From the NCBI GenBank assembly GCA_007120055.1, contig SKOL01000119.1, positions 1 through 10,406 on the forward strand: a stretch of DNA of 10,406 nt, given 5' to 3'. Source of the stretch: Anaerobacillus sp. (lineage in GTDB: Bacteria; Bacillota; Bacilli; Bacillales_H; Anaerobacillaceae). The position numbers were made by a program, and so were the translations under genes. The notes beneath the pieces are model-generated. The model did not search any database. It was not told the origin of the DNA and was given only the letters and a program-made list of their open reading frames with translations. Of the stretch, positions 6,459 to 10,406 are shown piece after piece. Position 1 is the first letter of the stretch, and each line of letters starts with the position of its first letter.

Positions 6459-7266
6459 CAACTGCCGCTCCTTCCCCTTCTTCATTTAACTTTTGTTGAG
6501 CATTTTTCGGTAAAAACGCACTTAGTTTTTCCTCCAAAATCTTTGGATTTTGACCGGATTGAACACCTATGACGCCTTCAATGATAATTTGCTTCACGAA
6601 TACTTCTTCTTCAGTTTTCGTTGCTAGTTTATTAGACATTGGGATAAATACTAGATTAGCTAACAGTGATCCATAAAGCGTTGTTAAAAGAGCGAGAGCC
6701 ATATTTGGTCCAAGTGTAGATGGGTCCATTAAATTTTGAAGCATTAGTACTAAGCCAATTAACGTTCCGATCATCCCCCAGGCAGGTGCATATTCACCTG
6801 CTTTTTCAATAATTGCCCGACCTTTACGGTGTCTCTCTTCCATGGCAACAACCTCAGCCATCATGATGTCTTTAATGATATCTGGCTCTATTCCGTCTAC
6901 AGCAAGTAATACTCCTTTTTGAATAAAAGGGTCTTCCACCTCTTCAAGCGAAGCTTCAAGGGCTAAAAGTCCCTCTCTCCTTGCCTTTGTTGATAAATTT
7001 ACAAATGTATTAATTAGCTCTGGTAAATCTTGTGGTTCAGTCCTGAATGCTTCAGCAAAGACTTTTGGAATTAACTTTAAATCTGCAAGTGCAAAATTAA
7101 TTAAAATAGCCGCGGTTAGTCCACCTAAAACAATTAAAGCCGAAGATATTTGTACAAAGTATATGACATCTGACATACCAGTATCTGAATTAATAAAAAT
7201 GGCAAATAAAACTAAAGTCAAACCAAAGAAAATACCTATTGGCGTAAAAATATCAAATTTTTTCAT
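6448..7266 (-). CDS. motP: Flagellar motor stator protein MotP (MotA family)
   Basis: Stator A-subunit forming the ion channel with MotS and contacting the rotor. The 272-residue product has four predicted membrane segments (about 8-27, 36-58, 160-182 and 188-210) and a large cytoplasmic loop between the second and third. That loop carries KARREG (94-99) and acidic stretches typical of the rotor-contact region. The third segment begins with the conserved [12 protein letters not shown] (161-172). The ATG at 7266 follows AGGGAG (7273-7278). The gap to ccpA is only 39 bases without a clear promoter or terminator, so ccpA, motP and motS are probably one transcript. Sodium use is inferred from the MotP/MotS family, not shown by MotP alone. 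Confidence 0.94.
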   Translation of the reverse strand: MKKFDIFTPIGIFFGLTLVLFAIFINSDTGMSDVIYFVQISSALIVLGGLTAAILINFALADLKLIPKVFAEAFRTEPQDLPELINTFVNLSTKARREGLLALEASLEEVEDPFIQKGVLLAVDGIEPDIIKDIMMAEVVAMEERHRKGRAIIEKAGEYAPAWGMIGTLIGLVLMLQNLMDPSTLGPNMALALLTTLYGSLLANLVFIPMSNKLATKTEEEVFVKQIIIEGVIGVQSGQNPKILEEKLSAFLPKNAQQKLNEEGEGAAVDGA

Positions 7267-7305
7267 AAACCTCTCCCTAACTACAACAAAAAACGTTCTC
7301 TTTCT

Positions 7306-8310
7306 TTATGTTTGTTTTGTTGATTGTCTAAATTCAATTCGATGCGGAAGTAAGACAACCTCATCTGTAACTTCTTCTTTATTCATGTATTTCGTTAATA
7401 GGCGCATTGATACCGCCCCGATATCATACATTGGTTGGACAACCGATGTTAACGTAGGACGAACCATTGCCGCTAACCTAGTGTTATCAAAACCAATGAC
7501 TTCAACATCGTTTGGAACTTGTAGACCGCGGTCTTGAGCGCCATGAATGACTCCTAAGGCCATTTCATCGGTCCCAGCAAAAATAGCTGTCGGAACTTCA
7601 TCGAGCTCTAAAAACTTTTCCATCGCTTCGATTCCCGAATCATATGTGTAATCCCCTAATATGACATAATCATCATCAAAAGAGAGCCCGGCTTCTTCAA
7701 TAGCACGACGGAAGCCTGCATATTTTTGATAGCCATTTACAGGATCTTCTAAAGACCCAGTTAACATTCCAATCTTTTTGTGACCATTGTTTAATAAAAA
7801 CTTGATCGCATCATAAGCTGCTTGTTCATAATTAATATTTACAGATGGGAAATCCTTCTCCGGATCCATAGTCGCAGATAAAACAATTGGAACTGGCGAA
7901 CGTTTAAACTGCTCAACATGTTCTTCGGTAATCTCTCCGCCCATAAAAACAATTCCATCAACTTGCTTTTCTAACAAAGTGTTCACAAGATGTATTTCTT
8001 TGTCTTTGTTTTGGTCAGAATTACATAAAATAATATTGTACTTATACATTGTAGCAATATCTTCAATTCCTCTTGCTAACTCAGCAAAAAAGATACTTGA
8101 AATATCTGGGATTATCACACCAACCGTTGTCGTACGTTTACTTGCTAAACCACGTGCAACAGCGTTAGGACGATACCCTAACCTTTCAATTGCTTCTAAT
8201 ACTTTCTTTCGAGTTGTTGGCTTTACATTCGGATTTCCATTTACTACACGTGAAACAGTCGCCATTGATACTCCTGCTTCTCTTGCAACATCGTATATTG
8301 TTGTATTCAC
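7306..8310 (-). CDS. ccpA: Catabolite control protein CcpA
   Basis: LacI/GalR-family master regulator of carbon catabolite control; with HPr-Ser46-P it binds cre sites. The 334-residue product begins with a helix-turn-helix ([20 protein letters not shown], about 4-23), then the hinge helix [12 protein letters not shown] (about 47-58), then a periplasmic-binding-protein-like core. The DNA-binding part is almost identical to B. subtilis CcpA as I remember it, and core landmarks such as IARG-like [23 protein letters not shown] and VIGFDNTRL are present. The start is GTG at 8310, preceded by AGGAGG (8322-8327) at a rather long 11-base spacing. A good promoter lies just upstream. Very secure. Confidence 0.97.
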   Translation of the reverse strand: MNTTIYDVAREAGVSMATVSRVVNGNPNVKPTTRKKVLEAIERLGYRPNAVARGLASKRTTTVGVIIPDISSIFFAELARGIEDIATMYKYNIILCNSDQNKDKEIHLVNTLLEKQVDGIVFMGGEITEEHVEQFKRSPVPIVLSATMDPEKDFPSVNINYEQAAYDAIKFLLNNGHKKIGMLTGSLEDPVNGYQKYAGFRRAIEEAGLSFDDDYVILGDYTYDSGIEAMEKFLELDEVPTAIFAGTDEMALGVIHGAQDRGLQVPNDVEVIGFDNTRLAAMVRPTLTSVVQPMYDIGAVSMRLLTKYMNKEEVTDEVVLLPHRIEFRQSTKQT

Positions 8311-8377
8311 TTTGCTTAAGTCCTCCTAAATTTTATACCAAATAATGGTTTTCACTATTTTCAAGAATTTTAATGTT

Positions 8378-8406
8378 ATCATACGATACATTTCGGAGGT
8401 CTGCAA
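8378..8406 (-). promoter_or_regulatory. Probable sigma-A promoter of ccpA
   Basis: On the minus strand TTGCAG (8401-8406) and TATGAT (8378-8383) are spaced by 17 bases. Transcription would start near 8371, leaving a leader of about 60 bases before the GTG start. It would serve ccpA, motP and motS independently of aroA. Confidence 0.65.
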
Positions 8407-8423
8407 TCTCTTTACTTAACTTA

Positions 8424-8474
8424 TATCGACAAGAAGCGGATTTTTTTTTAGTGATTTGAATTTTTTTGTCGATA
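8424..8474. repeat. Nine-base perfect inverted repeat upstream of the ccpA promoter
   Basis: TATCGACAA (8424-8432) and TTGTCGATA (8466-8474) are exact reverse complements, with centres 42 bases apart and an AT-rich spacer that includes nine T. It lies about 18 bases upstream of the -35 box. It could be a pair of regulator half-sites or a long-looped hairpin. It does not look like a standard terminator for the upstream gene, for which I find none that is convincing. Confidence 0.5.
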
Positions 8475-8545
8475 CTCTTCTCCAAAAGTATGATAAGCAA
8501 TATTTTTATTGTACAATACTTTAAGTTTAATCGTAATAAAGCTAG

Positions 8546-9106
8546 CTAATTATAAAGTACAGTTTTTTGAACAATCTTCGGATTTTCGCCGAGTCTCGTT
8601 TTCATGACCGTATATTGTAAACGAGTATTTACGTCTTCTCTCAAATCCATTTCTACAACACTTTGAACAGTCGTATGTAGAACTACTTTTATTGATTTCG
8701 GATCAGCATCAAAAATACTATACCAATCGATATCATCTTCTGATACTGCTAAAAAACTGTGATTATCACTTTTACTTATGTCGGTTATTTTTCTAGTCAA
8801 AGTATCTGCTAATTCATTTGATAAATACGTTTGATAATATTCAAACAAATCGTTTTTAGTCGTAAATTGCTCTGGAAAAACTTTAATTCCTTTTTCATTA
8901 ACATACGCATCATGAATAGGTTTTCTCATCATTATCTCTGCTTCTTTCAAAAATGAAATCAGTTGTTCGTACTCATATTCAGTAACACCTTGATTGGTAA
9001 AATCGAAATATTCTATCGGTGTATCCATTTGCCCTTGATAATTGGCTCCTTGACACCCCATTGATAAAGCGACTAGTCCGAAAATAATAGCAATGATCCC
9101 CTTCAC
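8546..9106 (-). CDS. Putative small lipoprotein of unknown function
   Basis: I do not recognise the family. The 186-residue product starts with Lys2 and a hydrophobic stretch (about 3-16) ending in LSMGC, so Cys18 may be lipidated; the lipobox is imperfect because Ser rather than Leu is at -3. The mature part is acidic and hydrophilic. It has a segment FTTKNDLFEYYQTYLSNELA (about 81-100) that resembles the helix-rich start of several small secreted Bacillus proteins, then SEDDIDWYSIF and a strand-rich C-terminus (IKVVLHTTVQSVVEMDL). The GTG at 9106 is chosen because AGGAG (9115-9119) is eight bases upstream and it gives a proper signal peptide; the open frame extends to 9274 into aroA. It sits between the aroA terminator and the ccpA promoter. 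I recall no such gene at this place in B. subtilis. Confidence 0.78.
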   Translation of the reverse strand: MKGIIAIIFGLVALSMGCQGANYQGQMDTPIEYFDFTNQGVTEYEYEQLISFLKEAEIMMRKPIHDAYVNEKGIKVFPEQFTTKNDLFEYYQTYLSNELADTLTRKITDISKSDNHSFLAVSEDDIDWYSIFDADPKSIKVVLHTTVQSVVEMDLREDVNTRLQYTVMKTRLGENPKIVQKTVLYN

Positions 9107-9170
9107 CCTTATCACTCCTAAGCCATTTTTTGTTAGGATAACTCGAGCGTAGAAGAAGTATACTTTTTTG

Positions 9171-9204
9171 TAAGCAGAAAACCTTCTACAATATTGTAGA
9201 AGGC
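9171..9204 (-). terminator. Rho-independent terminator after aroA
   Basis: A perfect 22-base palindrome (9182-9203, arm CCTTCTACAAT) is followed on the minus strand by TTTTCT. It starts 12 bases past the aroA stop and separates aroA from the lipoprotein gene and ccpA, although some readthrough may supply the lipoprotein gene, which lacks a clear promoter. Confidence 0.85.
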
Positions 9205-9215
9205 TCTCAACATTA

Positions 9216-10292
9216 TTAAAGCTTATATAATCCTGATTCGCGAAGGTCACCCATGAATTTTGAGAATTGACCAAAGTCCATTTGTTGGGCCGAGTCGGAA
9301 AGTGCTACAGCAGGATCAGGATGCACTTCTGTCATCACTGCATCTGCACCAATCGCAAGCGCCGCTTTAGCTGTTGGTAGTAGTAAATCTCTTCTTCCAG
9401 TGGAGTGTGTAACATCAACCACAACTGGTAAATGCGTTTCTTGTTTTAAAATTGGAACTGCTGAAATGTCTAGCGTATTCCTAGTTGCTTTTTCGTAAGT
9501 GCGAATTCCACGCTCACATAAAATAATATTGCCATTTCCTTTAGAAATAATATATTCAGCAGCATTAATAAATTCTTCAATCGTTGCTGATAATCCACGT
9601 TTCAGTAGGACAGGTTTATCGACTGAACCTGCTGCCTTTAATAACTCAAAGTTTTGCATGTTTCTTGCACCGATTTGAATAACATCAATGTAATTAACTG
9701 CTGTTTCAATATCTTTAGGATCAACAATTTCACTAATTACAGCCATATCTTCCTCATCAGCCACACGTTTTAAAATTTGAAGCCCTTCAAGACCCAGTCC
9801 CTGGAAGTCATAAGGAGACGTTCTCGGTTTAAATGCACCACCACGTAGTAGCTTCAGACCTTGTTCTTTTAAAACTTTAGCTACGCTAGAAACTTGCTCA
9901 TAACTTTCAACTGAACACGGACCAGCAATTAAACGTTGCTTACCATCACCAATCTTTTCACCTTTAACATTCACTATCGAATCCTCAGGATGTTTCTTTC
10001 GTGAAACTAATAACGCTTTTCGATTATCGTCTTCTTGAAGCTCAAGGCTAACTTTAAAAATTTGTTTAAAGATATGCTGTAATGTGGATGTTTCGAAAGG
10101 TCCTTCATTATTTTCTGCAATCAAATCTAACATTTTTCTTTCACGAACAGGGTCAAAACGATTAACCCCTTGTGCACTTTTAACCTTTCCTATCTCTTGA
10201 ACTAGCTTTGCTCTTTCATTAATTGTATCTAGCAATTGCAAGTTCACATCGTCTAATTTCTTTCTCAGCTCTTCTAACTGTTCATTACCCAT
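9216..10292 (-). CDS. aroA: Bifunctional DAHP synthase / chorismate mutase AroA(G)
   Basis: First enzyme of the shikimate pathway, joining phosphoenolpyruvate and erythrose 4-phosphate. It is fused to an N-terminal chorismate mutase domain (about residues 1-88, AroQ type, with [20 protein letters not shown]) that in Bacillus mediates feedback control by chorismate and prephenate. The synthase domain (about 105-358) has IAGPCSVES at 122-130, [11 protein letters not shown] at 155-165, QIGARNMQN at 206-214 and the metal-ligand set C126, H296, E322 and D326 (VDVTHS, TEVHPDP). The 358 residues equal the B. subtilis length I recall. The ATG at 10292 follows AAGGAG (10303-10308) by ten bases. It has its own promoter and terminator. 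Some databases name it aroF or aroG; it is not EPSP synthase. Confidence 0.96.
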   Translation of the reverse strand: MGNEQLEELRKKLDDVNLQLLDTINERAKLVQEIGKVKSAQGVNRFDPVRERKMLDLIAENNEGPFETSTLQHIFKQIFKVSLELQEDDNRKALLVSRKKHPEDSIVNVKGEKIGDGKQRLIAGPCSVESYEQVSSVAKVLKEQGLKLLRGGAFKPRTSPYDFQGLGLEGLQILKRVADEEDMAVISEIVDPKDIETAVNYIDVIQIGARNMQNFELLKAAGSVDKPVLLKRGLSATIEEFINAAEYIISKGNGNIILCERGIRTYEKATRNTLDISAVPILKQETHLPVVVDVTHSTGRRDLLLPTAKAALAIGADAVMTEVHPDPAVALSDSAQQMDFGQFSKFMGDLRESGLYKL

Positions 10293-10363
10293 TCGAACTC
10301 CACTCCTTGTTTAGTATTTAAAAATTTCTAAAAATATGATACATTTCTTATAAGTTACGGATT

Positions 10364-10392
10364 ATTATAAACGATTATAAACTACTTGTCAC
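10364..10392 (-). promoter_or_regulatory. Probable sigma-A promoter of aroA
   Basis: On the minus strand GTGACA (10387-10392) and a perfect TATAAT (10364-10369) are separated by 17 bases. The start would be near 10357, giving a leader of about 65 bases, too short and unstructured to be an obvious T-box or riboswitch. Confidence 0.7.
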
Positions 10393-10406
10393 GAACTTTT
10401 TCTTTA

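Noticed and set aside
7163..7537. Plus-strand open frame across motP and ccpA
   Set aside because: It is antisense to two clear genes and is low in recognisable protein features.
7979..8329. Plus-strand open frame antisense to the 5' half of ccpA
   Set aside because: The opposite strand codes for the conserved DNA-binding domain; no ribosome binding site or family match for this frame.
10293..10357. aroA leader as a T-box or riboswitch
   Set aside because: It is only about 65 bases, AT-rich, and shows no T-box motif or terminator/antiterminator pair.

Overview
The window comes from a low-GC Gram-positive bacterium of the Bacillaceae. Three lines of evidence support this. The protein sequences are close to Bacillus AcsA, AcuABC, CcpA and AroA. 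Ribosome binding sites are strong and Bacillus-like (AGGAGG, AAGGTGGTG). The gene order acsA / acuABC / motPS / ccpA / aroA matches the arrangement I remember for Bacillus subtilis. The MotP/MotS stator pair, with serines and a leucine at membrane positions linked to sodium coupling, fits a halotolerant or alkaliphilic relative, but that is an inference.

Layout from left to right. Positions 1-1604 hold the first 534 codons of acsA (acetyl-CoA synthetase) on the minus strand, cut by the window edge. A short divergent promoter region follows. acuA, acuB and acuC run on the plus strand (1780-4332) as a likely operon. The next 460 bases (4333-4792) hold no convincing gene. They hold an octamer tandem repeat, a possible 21-codon ORF behind a very strong ribosome binding site, and two related long hairpin elements in direct orientation. 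All remaining genes are on the minus strand: mtnN (MTA/SAH nucleosidase), motS, motP, ccpA, a short putative lipoprotein gene, and aroA (DAHP synthase with a fused chorismate mutase domain).

How the genes work together. AcsA activates acetate to acetyl-CoA. AcuA is the acetyltransferase that switches AcsA off, AcuC the deacetylase that restores it, and AcuB a CBS-ACT protein of unclear ligand in the same operon. CcpA is the global carbon catabolite regulator and in relatives controls acetate metabolism; I see no clear cre site between acsA and acuA. motP and motS directly follow ccpA and are probably co-transcribed with it. aroA has its own good promoter and a strong terminator.

The window is mostly ordinary core chromosome. 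The unusual part is the mtnN block (about 4390-5640), which interrupts the expected acuC-motS junction and has repetitive DNA on both sides. The paired hairpin elements at 4525-4780 are the best candidate for something undescribed: their outer arms differ in sequence but each still pairs, and their central hairpin shows a compensatory base-pair change.
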